64,000 nt of DNA. Source: Geodermatophilus sabuli (lineage in GTDB: Bacteria > Actinomycetota > Actinomycetes > Mycobacteriales > Geodermatophilaceae). Positions 8,675-17,988 of this stretch are shown here, in pieces; positions within the stretch are counted from its first letter, which is position 1, and each line of letters opens with the position of its first letter. The position numbers were made by a program, and so were the translations under genes. The notes below the pieces were generated by a model. It was not told the DNA's origin, made no database searches, and saw nothing but the letters and a program-made list of their open reading frames with translations. The stretch covers positions 372,001 through 436,000 of the forward strand of contig NZ_OBDO01000002.1 in assembly GCF_900215145.1 (NCBI RefSeq). Reading direction: 5' to 3'.

Positions 8675-9739
8675 ATGCTCATCGCACAGCGCCCGACGCT
8701 GACCGAGGAGACCATCTCCGAGCAGCGCTCGCGGTTCGTCATCGAGCCGCTCGAGCCCGGCTTCGGCTACACCCTCGGCAACTCCCTGCGCCGCACCCTC
8801 CTGTCCTCGATCCCCGGCGCTGCTGTCACCAGCATCCGGATCGAGGGCACCCTGCACGAGTTCACCACCGTGCCGGGCGTCAAGGAGGACGTCACCGAGA
8901 TCATCCTGAACCTCAAGGGCCTGGTCGTCAGCTCCGACTCCGACGAGCCGGTGACCATGTACCTGCGCAAGCAGGGTCCCGGTGAGGTGACCGCCGCCGA
9001 CATCGCGCCCCCGGCCGGTGTCGAGGTGCACAACCCCGAGCTGCACATCGCCACCCTCAACGGCAAGGGCCGGCTCGAGATCGAGCTCGTCGTCGAGCGT
9101 GGCCGCGGCTACGTGCCGGCGCCGCAGAACAAGCAGCCCGGCCAGGAGATCGGCCGGATCCCGGTCGACTCCATCTACTCGCCGGTGCTGAAGGTGACCT
9201 ACGCCGTCGAGGCGACCCGTGTCGAGCAGCGGACGGACTTCGACCGCCTCGTCGTGGACGTCGAGACCAAGCCGTCGATCGCCCCGCGGGACGCCATCGC
9301 CAGCGCCGGCTCGACGCTGGTGGAGCTGTTCGGCCTGCTGCGCGAGCTGAACATCGACGCCGAGGGCATCGAGGTCGGCCCGAGCCCGGCCGAGGCCGCC
9401 GACATCGCGAACTTCTCGATGCCGATCGAGGACATGGACCTCACCGTCCGGTCCTACAACTGCCTCAAGCGCGAGGGCGTGCACACCGTCGGTGAGCTCG
9501 TCACCCGCTCCGAGGCCGACCTGCTCGACATCCGCAACTTCGGGGCCAAGTCGATCGACGAGGTCAAGATGAAGCTCGCGGCCATGGGCCTGGCGCTCAA
9601 GGACAGCCCGCCCGGGTTCATCCCCACCTCGGTGGAGAGCTACGACGAGGGCTACGAGACCGACGCCTACCAGCAGCACGGCGAGTACGCGGAGGTCGAG
9701 TACAGCGACGGGTCCTACCAGGAGACCGAGCAGCTCTGA
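8675..9739 (+). CDS. rpoA: DNA-directed RNA polymerase subunit alpha
   Basis: A 354-residue alpha subunit. The N-terminal domain (about residues 1-230) has [20 protein letters not shown], the assembly and dimerisation signature; the C-terminal domain (about 250-320) has [20 protein letters not shown] and the helix-hairpin-helix region that contacts UP elements and activators. A 30-residue acidic, tyrosine-rich tail ([20 protein letters not shown]) follows. The ATG at 8675 has the binding site gaggagaa. Confidence 0.97.
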   Translation: MLIAQRPTLTEETISEQRSRFVIEPLEPGFGYTLGNSLRRTLLSSIPGAAVTSIRIEGTLHEFTTVPGVKEDVTEIILNLKGLVVSSDSDEPVTMYLRKQGPGEVTAADIAPPAGVEVHNPELHIATLNGKGRLEIELVVERGRGYVPAPQNKQPGQEIGRIPVDSIYSPVLKVTYAVEATRVEQRTDFDRLVVDVETKPSIAPRDAIASAGSTLVELFGLLRELNIDAEGIEVGPSPAEAADIANFSMPIEDMDLTVRSYNCLKREGVHTVGELVTRSEADLLDIRNFGAKSIDEVKMKLAAMGLALKDSPPGFIPTSVESYDEGYETDAYQQHGEYAEVEYSDGSYQETEQL

Positions 9740-9757
9740 GCTGCGCAGCTGTCCGGG

Positions 9758-9785
9758 CCGGACGGCGGGGCGACCCGCCGTCCGG
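9758..9785 (+). terminator. Hairpin between rpoA and rplQ
   Basis: A perfect 12-bp stem (CCGGACGGCGGG and complement) with loop gcga, 18 bases after the rpoA stop. No T-run follows, so it may act as an attenuating or RNA-stabilising hairpin rather than a full terminator. Confidence 0.5.
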
Positions 9786-9878
9786 CACCGCTGTCCGGGC
9801 AGCCACACTGAAGCGACGACAGCACCACGGATGATGCAGCCCGGCACCGACCGCCCGGCCGCCTGAGGAAGGACCGAC

Positions 9879-10499
9879 ATGCCCACCCCCACCAAGGGCC
9901 CCCGTCTCGGCGGGTCCCCCTCGCACGAGCGGCTGATGCTGGCCAACCTGGCCACGTCGCTGTTCGAGCACGGGCGGATCACCACCACCGAGACCAAGGC
10001 CAAGCGGCTCCGCCCGCTGGCCGAGAAGCTGGTCACCTTCGCCAAGCGCGGTGACCTGCACGCCCGTCGTCAGGTCATGACGACCATCCGGGACAAGGAC
10101 GTCGTCCACACCCTCTTCGCGGAGATCGGGCCTCGCTACCAGAACCGTCCCGGTGGCTACACCCGCATCACCAAGGTCGGGCCGCGCAAGGGTGACAACG
10201 CCCCCATGGCGGTCATCGAGCTGGTCGAGGCGCTGACCGTGGGCCAGGAGGCCGTCGGCGAGGCCGAGCGCGCCCGCGGCACCCGGTTCGCCACCGGTGC
10301 CGGTGCCGCCGCTGCCTCCGGTGAGGTCACCGCCGACGCCCTCGATGCCGCTGACGTCGAGGCCGCCGAGACCACGGCGACCGACGAGGTCGTCACCACC
10401 GGCGACGCCGAGGCCACCACGGACGACGCCGACGCCGAGCCCGTGGCCGCTGACGCCCAGTCCCCGGGCGACGCCGAGGGCACGGACGGCGCGCGGTGA
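9879..10499 (+). CDS. rplQ: 50S ribosomal protein L17 with long acidic tail
   Basis: A 206-residue L17. The first 125 residues are a normal L17 ([20 protein letters not shown], then [20 protein letters not shown], and [20 protein letters not shown]). After about residue 128 comes an 80-residue tail rich in Ala, Asp, Glu and Thr, predicted disordered and acidic, which E. coli L17 (127 residues) lacks and most actinobacterial L17 have only in shorter form. L17 lies near the exit tunnel. Its TGA overlaps the GTG of the next ORF by 4 bases. Confidence 0.95.
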   Translation: MPTPTKGPRLGGSPSHERLMLANLATSLFEHGRITTTETKAKRLRPLAEKLVTFAKRGDLHARRQVMTTIRDKDVVHTLFAEIGPRYQNRPGGYTRITKVGPRKGDNAPMAVIELVEALTVGQEAVGEAERARGTRFATGAGAAAASGEVTADALDAADVEAAETTATDEVVTTGDAEATTDDADAEPVAADAQSPGDAEGTDGAR

Positions 10500-10879
10500 C
10501 TGACCGGGCGAACCCGGGCGAGGGCGGCAACGCCGGCGCCGCCGGGGTGCCCGCCGGTGGCGGTGACCAGGGCGCGACGTCCGTGGGCGAGACCACCGGC
10601 CCCGGCGGGGACACCTCCCCGGCCGTCACCGAGGGTCGCGTCGACCCCGAGGCGCAGGAGATCGTCACCGACGTCTACAACCCGGACGGCGAGCGGCAGG
10701 ACGACGGCGACGTCACCCCCGAGCCGATCGCGGAGAACGGCGTGGTTGTCGAGGGCGACAACGTGTCGGCCGAGCTGGCCGAGGCCGCTGCCGCCGAGGT
10801 GAACGCCGCGGAGCTGGGCGATGCTGCCACCGCCAGCCAGCAGGCGCCCGGCGGCGAAGCCGAGCTCGACCCCCAGTGA
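10496..10879 (+). CDS. Acidic, probably disordered protein of unknown function
   Basis: A 127-residue ORF starting with GTG and overlapping the rplQ stop by 4 bases (GTGA), so translation is likely coupled to L17. The product has no recognised domain: the first 50 residues are Gly/Ala-rich, and the rest is rich in Asp, Glu, Ala and Val, with a more ordered-looking core [20 protein letters not shown]. It has no cysteine, signal peptide or membrane segment. Its composition resembles the L17 tail just upstream, which hints at shared origin or duplication. It could also be a frame that is merely open. Confidence 0.55.
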   Translation: MTDRANPGEGGNAGAAGVPAGGGDQGATSVGETTGPGGDTSPAVTEGRVDPEAQEIVTDVYNPDGERQDDGDVTPEPIAENGVVVEGDNVSAELAEAAAAEVNAAELGDAATASQQAPGGEAELDPQ

Positions 10880-10886
10880 TCCGCTG

Positions 10887-10907
10887 AGCACCCCTCCCCG
10901 GGGTGCT
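10887..10907 (+). terminator. Hairpin after the acidic ORF
   Basis: AGCACCCC and GGGGTGCT form a perfect 8-bp stem with loop tcccc, 7 bases after the ORF stop and 12 bases before the truA GTG. It is the first of two hairpins in a row. Confidence 0.55.
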
Positions 10908-10919
10908 GGAGCCCGCACC

Positions 10920-11759
10920 GTGCACGACGTCGACGAGCCCGCCACCGTCCCCGGTGGCGGGCTCGTCCGTCTCCGGCTCCGGATCGCCTACGACGGCACC
11001 GCGCTGCACGGCTGGGCCCGGCAACCCGCCCAGCGCACCGTGCAGGGTGACCTGGAGGCGGCCCTGCAGACCGTGCTGCGGTGCCCCGTCGAGCTGACCG
11101 TGGCGGGCCGCACCGATGCCGGCGTCCACGCGACTGGTCAAGTCGCACACACCGACGTCCCCCGCGAGGCGTGGGACGCGCAGCGAGACCGGCTGGTGCG
11201 CCGGCTGCGCGGGGTCCTCCCGCTCGACATCGCCGTGCCCGCGGTCGGCGAGGCGCCGGACGACTTCGACGCGCGCTTCGGTGCGCTGCGCCGGCACTAC
11301 GTCTACCGGCTCGCCGACGCCGATTCCGGGCCGCCGCCGCTGCGCCGTGCCGACACCGTGGGCTGGCCGCGACGGCTGGACGTCGACGCCATGCACCTGG
11401 CGGCCGGCCTGCTCCTGGGCGAGCACGACTTCGCCGCGTACTGCCGCCGGCGTGAGGGGGCGACGACCATCCGCACCCTGCTGGGACTGTCGGTGGAGCG
11501 GAACGGCGACCTGGTCCGCGTCCGGGCGTCGGCGGACGCCTTCTGCCACTCGATGGTCCGCAGCCTGGTCGGCGCCCTGCTGGCGGTGGGGGAGGGGCGG
11601 CGGCCACCCGAGTGGCCGGCCGGGCTGCTGCCTCGCACGGAGCGGGCGAGCGAGGTGCTCGTGGCCCCGGCCGGTGGACTCACCCTCGTCGCGGTGGACT
11701 ACCCGCCGGACGCGGAACTGGCCGCCCGGGCCCAGGTCACCCGCGCCCGCCGCGACTGA
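10920..11759 (+). CDS. truA: tRNA pseudouridine(38-40) synthase
   Basis: A 279-residue TruA that isomerises uridines 38-40 in the tRNA anticodon arm. The catalytic aspartate lies in [13 protein letters not shown], and [12 protein letters not shown] plus [13 protein letters not shown] are family motifs. The GTG at 10920 gives the N-terminus [20 protein letters not shown], similar in length to relatives; the frame stays open upstream into the acidic ORF. A perfect 12-bp hairpin falls within codons 6-15. In many actinobacteria truA follows rplQ directly, as here apart from the inserted ORF. Confidence 0.93.
   Translation: MHDVDEPATVPGGGLVRLRLRIAYDGTALHGWARQPAQRTVQGDLEAALQTVLRCPVELTVAGRTDAGVHATGQVAHTDVPREAWDAQRDRLVRRLRGVLPLDIAVPAVGEAPDDFDARFGALRRHYVYRLADADSGPPPLRRADTVGWPRRLDVDAMHLAAGLLLGEHDFAAYCRRREGATTIRTLLGLSVERNGDLVRVRASADAFCHSMVRSLVGALLAVGEGRRPPEWPAGLLPRTERASEVLVAPAGGLTLVAVDYPPDAELAARAQVTRARRD
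10935..10964 (+). terminator. Hairpin inside the 5' end of truA
   Basis: GAGCCCGCCACC and its perfect complement form a 12-bp stem with loop gtcccc, followed by gtccgtctcc. It lies within the first codons of truA, 15 bases after the GTG, where it could terminate rplQ readthrough or restrict truA translation. Confidence 0.55.
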
Positions 11760-11788
11760 GGGCGGCTCCCGGCGCGGGCAGGGCCCTC

Positions 11789-12451
11789 TCAGGGCAGTGC
11801 GGCCACCGCCTCGGCGATCGGCGTCGGTCCGCTGACCAGCTCGACCACGACGCCGTCCTTCGCGTCGTCGAGGAAGGCCAGCAGGACCGCAGCGACGTCG
11901 TCCCGCGGCACCTCGCCGTACTCCACCCCGTGCTCGAGGGTGACCCGGCCGGTGCCGGGGTCGTCGGTCAGTCGCCCCGGCCGCAGGACCACCGTGTCGA
12001 GGGCCGGTCGCGGCAGGATGGCGTCCTCAGCGGCCAGCTTGGCCTGCAGGTAGGTCGCGAAGACCGGGTCCATGCCCCGCGGTGTGCCCGCGCGGGCCTG
12101 CTCCACCCCCATCGAGGAGACCAGCAGGTAGCGGCGCACGCCGGCCCGCTCGGCGGCCTCCGCGAGCAGCACCGCCGCCCCCCGGTCGACGGTGTGCTTG
12201 CGGGCCGCGCCGCTGCCCGGTCCGGCGCCCGCGGCGAAGACGACCGCGTCGGCCCCCGTGAGCACACCGGCCACGTCGTCGACGGTGGCCTGCTCGAGGT
12301 CGAGCACGACCGGCTCGACCCCGTCGTCCCGCAGGTCGTCCTGGTGACCGGGGTTGCGGATGATCCCGACCACGGTGTCGCCGCGGCCGGACAGCAGGCG
12401 GCCGAGACGGCGGGCGATCTGCCCGTGGGCCCCGGCGATGACGATGCGCAT
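11789..12451 (-). CDS. NAD(P)-binding atypical SDR (NmrA/SDR_a5-like)
   Basis: A 220-residue Rossmann-fold protein starting MRIVIAGAHGQIARRLGRLL, whose GAHGQIARRL is the glycine-rich dinucleotide site of atypical short-chain dehydrogenases (SDR_a5, NmrA-like, as in YwnB/YhfK). VVFAAGAGPGSG and YLLVSSMGVEQA are further family motifs; the catalytic Tyr-x3-Lys is seen in YLQAKLAAE. Substrate unknown. It lies 10 bases after mobA on the same strand, so both are probably co-transcribed, although no metabolic link is evident. Confidence 0.8.
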   Translation of the reverse strand: MRIVIAGAHGQIARRLGRLLSGRGDTVVGIIRNPGHQDDLRDDGVEPVVLDLEQATVDDVAGVLTGADAVVFAAGAGPGSGAARKHTVDRGAAVLLAEAAERAGVRRYLLVSSMGVEQARAGTPRGMDPVFATYLQAKLAAEDAILPRPALDTVVLRPGRLTDDPGTGRVTLEHGVEYGEVPRDDVAAVLLAFLDDAKDGVVVELVSGPTPIAEAVAALP

Positions 12452-12461
12452 GCCCCCGGGC

Positions 12462-13082
12462 CTACCCCGGGCGCCGCCGGCGCACCCGGGCGGCCTGAGC
12501 GGCCTGGACGGCGGCCGCCCGGGCCCGGGCCAGGTCGGCCGGGGTGTCGCAGTCGGTCCAGGGCGGCGGCCGGCCGGGCGTGACCGGAGGGTGCAGCCGG
12601 CGCACGGCCAGCGGAGCGAGGACCTTGCGCACGGAGGTCGGGCCGGAGACGTCGGCCACGGCGGAGCGCAGGGCGGCGGTGCGCCACACGCCCAGCAACA
12701 GCTGGTCCCGGTCGGTGTCGTCGACGACCAGGACGCCGTCGCCGGTGAGCCGCTCCCGCATCGCCCGGATCAGTCCCGGGGTCAGGAACGGCAGGTCGCC
12801 GGCGAGGAGGGCGACCACCTCGGTCGGCACGACGGTCAGGCCGGCGCGCATGGCCGCCACGGGGCCGCCACGGGGCGGTTCCTCACGGACGACGACGACG
12901 CCCGGTGGCACCGGTTGCGGCGGCCCCACGACCACGCGCGGGTCGGCGTCGGGGACCGCCGCCAGCACCGCGACGAGCAGCGACCGGCCGCCGACGTCGA
13001 GCTGCGGCTTGGGCTGCCCGCCCATCCGCGCCGCCCGGCCGCCGGCGAGGACGACGGCGGCGTACGGCGGCAGCGTGGGCAC
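12462..13082 (-). CDS. mobA: Molybdenum cofactor guanylyltransferase (MobA-like)
   Basis: A 206-residue nucleotidyltransferase. VVLAGGRAARMGGQPKPQL is the GTP-binding signature LAGGxxxRMGxxK in slightly altered form (proline-lysine spacing), and VALLAGDLPFLTPGLI contains the metal-binding GDLPF. It transfers GMP to molybdopterin or acts in a related cofactor step. The GTG at 13082 is preferred because the motif starts about 10 residues later; the frame is open far upstream through fdhD on the opposite strand. It is divergent from fdhD with 42 bases between, consistent with formate dehydrogenase maturation. Confidence 0.85.
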   Translation of the reverse strand: MPTLPPYAAVVLAGGRAARMGGQPKPQLDVGGRSLLVAVLAAVPDADPRVVVGPPQPVPPGVVVVREEPPRGGPVAAMRAGLTVVPTEVVALLAGDLPFLTPGLIRAMRERLTGDGVLVVDDTDRDQLLLGVWRTAALRSAVADVSGPTSVRKVLAPLAVRRLHPPVTPGRPPPWTDCDTPADLARARAAAVQAAQAARVRRRRPG

Positions 13083-13124
13083 ACCGCGAACCGTAGGGGT
13101 CGGGCGTGGGTACCGTCGCCTGCC

Positions 13125-13955
13125 GTGGGACGAGTCACGAGCCGGACGCCGGTGCTGCGCATCCGCGGCTCGACGCAGAGCACCCGCCCGGACACCGTGG
13201 CGGCCGAGGAGCCGCTGGAGATCCGCCTGTCGGGGACGCCGCTGGCGGTCACGATGCGCACGCCCGGGCACGACTTCGACCTGGTGCACGGCTTCCTGCT
13301 GACCGAGGGGGTCATCGACGGCGGCGACGACGTCCTCGGGTTGCGCTACTGCGACTCCGTGGACGCCGACGGGCGCAACACCTACAACGTCGTCGACGTC
13401 GACCTCGCGCCCGGCGTGGAGCCGCCCGACACCGCGCTGGACCGGAACTTCTACACCTCCAGCTCCTGCGGGGTGTGCGGCAAGGCGAGCATCGACGCGA
13501 TCCGCACCAGGACCCGGCACGACGTCGCGTCCGACGGCACCCGCCTGGAGCTGGCGACGCTGCTGGCGCTGCCCGACCGGCTGCGCGCGGCCCAGCAGGT
13601 GTTCGACAAGACGGGTGGTCTGCACGCCGCCGGCCTGTTCACCGCCGAGGGGGAGCTGGTCGCCCTGCGCGAGGACGTCGGCCGGCACAACGCCGTCGAC
13701 AAGGTCGTCGGCGACGCGGTGCGGGAGGGGCGGCTGCCGCTGGCGGGACACGTGCTCCTGGTCAGCGGGCGGGCGAGCTTCGAGCTGACCCAGAAGGCCG
13801 CGATGGCCGGCATCCCGGTGCTGGCCGCGGTGTCGGCGCCGTCGTCCCTGGCCGTGGAGCTGGCAGCCGACGTCGGGATCACCCTCGTCGGGTTCCTCCG
13901 CGGCGAGGGCTGCAACGTCTACTCGAGGCCGGAACGCCTCGTGCTCCCGGAGTGA
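13125..13955 (+). CDS. fdhD: Formate dehydrogenase accessory sulfurtransferase
   Basis: A 276-residue FdhD, which passes sulfur from IscS to the molybdenum cofactor of formate dehydrogenase. The essential cysteines lie in TSSSCGVCGKASID, and the cofactor-binding part has LREDVGRHNAVDKVVG, LLVSGRASFELTQKAAMAG and GFLRGEGCNVYS. Start GTG at 13125 is about 8 bases after a TACCGT -10-like hexamer, so the mRNA may be leaderless. A formate dehydrogenase itself is not in the window. Confidence 0.92.
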   Translation: MGRVTSRTPVLRIRGSTQSTRPDTVAAEEPLEIRLSGTPLAVTMRTPGHDFDLVHGFLLTEGVIDGGDDVLGLRYCDSVDADGRNTYNVVDVDLAPGVEPPDTALDRNFYTSSSCGVCGKASIDAIRTRTRHDVASDGTRLELATLLALPDRLRAAQQVFDKTGGLHAAGLFTAEGELVALREDVGRHNAVDKVVGDAVREGRLPLAGHVLLVSGRASFELTQKAAMAGIPVLAAVSAPSSLAVELAADVGITLVGFLRGEGCNVYSRPERLVLPE

Positions 13956-13971
13956 GTCGAGGAGACGGCGC

Positions 13972-14056
13972 GTGGCCGGGTGCCCGATCGGGGCGGGGGT
14001 CCCGGATCGGGGCACGGGGTGGGCTCAGCGCGGGTCGGGGACGGCACCCGGCCGCC
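13972..14056 (+). repeat. Dispersed element B, copy 1 (between fdhD and moaB)
   Basis: This stretch shares an approximately 60-base core (13997-14056) at about 80 percent identity with 34974-35034. Shared blocks include GGGTCCC, GATCGGG, CACGGG, GGCTCA and ACGGCACC followed by GGCCGC. Both copies lie between the 3' ends of convergent genes. No function is recognised. Confidence 0.55.
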
Positions 14057-14107
14057 GTGTCGTCCGGTGGGACGACCGGTAGGACGACGAGGTGCTGAGT
14101 GGTGTGC

Positions 14108-14595
14108 TCAGTGGTCGCCGCCGCGCAGCTGCGACACCACGTGCGGCAGCAGCGGGCCGAGCACGGCCAGCCCGTCGCGCACCCCGCCGGTGGAGCCGGG
14201 CAGGTTGACGATCAGGCTCCGCCCGGCGGTGCCGGCCAGCCCGCGGGAGAGGACCGCGGTGGGCACCGTCGGCTCGCCGTGGCGGCGCACCGCCTCGGCG
14301 ATGCCCGGTGCCTCCCGCTCGAGGACGGCGCGGGTCGCCTCGGGGGTGACGTCGGTGGGGGAGAGCCCGGTGCCGCCGGTGGTGAGGACGACGTCGGCGC
14401 CGGAGGCCACCGCCTCACGCAGCACCACCTCGAGCTCGGCGACGTCGTCGGGGCGCACGTGCGGGCCCTCCACGACGAACCCCAGCGTCCGCAGGCCCTC
14501 GGCCAGCGCCTCCCCGCTGCGGTCGGGGTAGACGCCGGCCGCGGCGCGGTTGGACGCGGTGACGACGACGGCGCGAGCGCCCTCCGGGAGCTCGC

Positions 14596-14599
<4 letters not shown>
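14108..14599 (-). CDS. moaB: Molybdopterin adenylyltransferase-like protein (MoaB/Mog family)
   Basis: A 163-residue protein of the MogA/MoaB family that adenylates molybdopterin before metal insertion. VVVTASNRAAAGVYPDRSG, VVLTTGGTGLSPTDVTPEAT and IVNLPGSTGGVRDGL are the molybdopterin-binding motifs. The ATG at 14599 overlaps the moaC stop in the ATGA form; a GTG three codons upstream is possible. Last gene of the moeA-moaC-moaB operon. Confidence 0.9.
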
Positions 14600-15140
<541 letters not shown>

Positions 15141-15144
<4 letters not shown>

Positions 15145-16343
15145 TGGAGGGCTCCTTCGATCAGCACGACGTCCACCTGGGCGCCGGCGGGCAGTTCGGT
15201 GACGTCCTCGGGGACGACGACCAGGCAGTTGGCGCGGGCCAGGTGGGCGACGAGGTGCGACCCGGGCCCGCCGACCTGGGACACCCGGCCGGCGTCGTAG
15301 CGGCCGCGGAGGAACTGGCGGCGGCCGGCCGGCGAGCGCAGCGGCGCGGTGAGGGTCGCCGGCGCGCGCAGCCGGCCGGGGGCCGCGTGGCCCAGCGCCC
15401 GGCGCAGCGCCGGGCGCACGAACACCTCGAAGGAGACGAACGAGCTGACCGGGTTGCCGGGCAGCGTCACGACGGGGACGCCGTCGACGGTGCCCGCGCC
15501 CTGGGGGCCGCCGGGCTGCATCGCGACCTTGACGAACTCGACGGTGCCCAGCTCGCGGAACGCGTCCTTGACCACCTCGTAGGCGCCGGCGCTCACGCCG
15601 CCGCTGGTGACGAGCAGGTCGGCCGTGGCCAGCTCCGCCCGGACGGTGGTGAGGAACTGCTCGACGTCGTCGGGGACGAAGTGCAACCGCCGCGCCGTCC
15701 CGCCGGCGTCCTCGACGGCGGCGACGAGCAGCGCGGAGTTGGACTCGTAGATCTGGCCCGGCAGCAACGGTGCGCCGGGCTCGACCAGCTCGCTGCCCGT
15801 GGACAGCACGAGCACCCGGGGGCGCCGGCGCACCGGCAGGGTGCGGGCGCCCACCGCGGCGGCCAGGCCGAGCTGGGCGGCACCGAGCGGGGTGCCCGCG
15901 GTGAGCGCGACGGCGCCGGCGGCGATGTCCTCGCCGGCGGCGCGCAGGTGGGTGCCGGCCGCGGGTGCGTCCCGGATCTCGACCACCTCGGTGCCGCCGT
16001 CGGTCAGCTCCACCGGGACGACGACGTCCGCGCCCTCGGGCAGTGGCGCGCCGGTCATGATCCGCTGCACGGTGCCCACGGCCAGGGGCCGGACGTCGGT
16101 GCGCCCGGCGGGGACGTCGTCGGCCACCGGCAGCCGGACGGGGGTCGCGGTCACCTCCGACCACCGCGCGGCGTAGCCGTCCATCGCGGAGTTGTCGAAG
16201 CCGGGCAGCGCGACCCGCGCCGTCACGTCGCGGGCGAGCACGCGGTTGTGCGCGGCGCCGAGCTCCACCTCCTCCTCGGGCAGGGCGGGCAGCAGCGCCG
16301 CGACGACCGCCTGGTGTTCCTCGACCGTGCGCACGGGGCACAT
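15141..16343 (-). CDS. moeA: Molybdopterin molybdenumtransferase
   Basis: A 400-residue MoeA that inserts molybdate into adenylated molybdopterin. GFDNSAMDGYAARW, RIMTGAPLPEGADVVV, VLVLSTGSELVEPG, and VTSGGVSAGAYEVVKDAF are family motifs spread over domains I-IV; LPGNPVSSFVSFEVFVRP is the conserved C-terminal part. The ATG at 16343 is chosen; a GTG three codons later (16334) would also fit. First gene of a divergent pair with the carbonic anhydrase. Confidence 0.93.
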
Positions 16344-16439
16344 CCTGTCCGATCGCAGCCGGACGCACCCGGGAGGGAGCCGCAGGGCCGGCGGGGGACT
16401 CCTACGGCAGCCCGGGGGGTCGGCCAGCCGGACCCCCGC

Positions 16440-16445
16440 TAGGGT
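16440..16445 (+). promoter_or_regulatory. -10 element before the carbonic anhydrase gene
   Basis: TAGGGT lies 30 bases before the GTG start at 16476 and upstream of the binding site GGAGGG. No convincing -35 is visible. Confidence 0.35.
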
Positions 16446-16475
16446 CGAGGGCCAGTCGCGAGTCGGAGGGCACAC

Positions 16476-16961
16476 GTGGGCGAGATCGACCGGATGCTGG
16501 CGGCCAACTCGGAGTGGGCCCAGCGGTTCCCCGGCTCCAAGGACGTGCGTCCGGTGCGGCGCGTCGCCGTGGTGGCCTGCATGGACTCCCGGATGCCGCT
16601 GTTCCAGATGCTGGGTCTGGAGGTCGGCGACGCGCACGTGATCCGCAACGCCGGCGGCGTGATCACCGAGGACGTCATCCGTTCGCTGACCGTCTCCCAG
16701 CATGTACTGGGCACTCGCGAGATCCTCCTCGTGCACCACACCGAGTGCGGTCTGCAGGCCACGGACGACAACTCCTTCGCCGACCTCGTCGAGCGGGCCA
16801 CCGGACGTCGCCCACCGTGGGCGGTGCGTGCCTTCCGCGACGCCGACGACGACGTCCGCGAGTCGATGCGCCTGATCCAGGAGAGTCCCTACCTGGTCTC
16901 GCGCGAGGTGAGGGGCACCGTCTACGACGTCGCGTCCGGCAAGCTGCACGAGGTGAGCTGA
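16476..16961 (+). CDS. Beta-class carbonic anhydrase
   Basis: A 161-residue beta carbonic anhydrase. The zinc ligands C35, H88 and C91 are seen in ACMDSRM and HHTECG, and the catalytic dyad D37/R39 is in CMDSR. RNAGGVITEDVIRSL is the conserved core. It resembles the short actinobacterial type (such as M. tuberculosis Rv1284). It interconverts CO2 and bicarbonate in the cytoplasm. GTG start with the binding site GGAGGG. Monocistronic between moeA and rplM. Confidence 0.92.
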   Translation: MGEIDRMLAANSEWAQRFPGSKDVRPVRRVAVVACMDSRMPLFQMLGLEVGDAHVIRNAGGVITEDVIRSLTVSQHVLGTREILLVHHTECGLQATDDNSFADLVERATGRRPPWAVRAFRDADDDVRESMRLIQESPYLVSREVRGTVYDVASGKLHEVS

Positions 16962-17117
16962 GCGGCCTCCGTCCCGGCCCGGCGACGAGGATCTGCCGGC
17001 TGGTATCGTGACCGGCTGGCGCTCGGGCCGGCTGGTGTCCGCGCGCGCTGCACCGTCTCCCGTGTTCGGTGAGGCGATCCCACCAGCCGATCCGACGACG
17101 ACGGAGGACGCGAGCGC

Positions 17118-17557
17118 ATGCGCACGTACACCCCCAAGCCCGGCGAGGTCAGCCGGGCCTGGCACGTCATCGACGCCACTGACGTGGTGCTCGGTCGACT
17201 CGCCAGCCAGACCGCGATCCTGCTCCGCGGCAAGCACAAGCCCCAGTACGCCCCGCACGTGGACGTCGGCGACTTCGTCGTCATCGTCAACGCCGGCAAG
17301 GTGGCGCTGACCGGCTCCAAGCGCGACACGAAGGTCGCCTACCGGCACTCCGGGTACCCGGGCGGCCTCAAGACGATCCCGGTCGGCGACCAGCTGCGCA
17401 CGCACCCCGACCGCGTCATCGAGCGCGCGATCAAGGGGATGCTGCCGCACAACAGCCTGGGCCGTCAGATGCTCAAGAAGCTGAAGGTGTACGCCGGGCC
17501 GGAGCACCCGCACGCCGCGCAGCAGCCCCAGACCTACGAGATCAAGCAGGTGGCCCA

Positions 17558-17561
<4 letters not shown>
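17118..17561 (+). CDS. rplM: 50S ribosomal protein L13
   Basis: A 147-residue L13 with [39 protein letters not shown], and [20 protein letters not shown], all diagnostic. L13 is an early assembly protein of the 50S subunit. A possible -10 TATCGT lies about 110 bases upstream (17003). Its TGA overlaps the GTG of rpsI by 4 bases. Confidence 0.97.
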
Positions 17562-17977
<416 letters not shown>

Positions 17978-17988
17978 CCGGTACGCCC

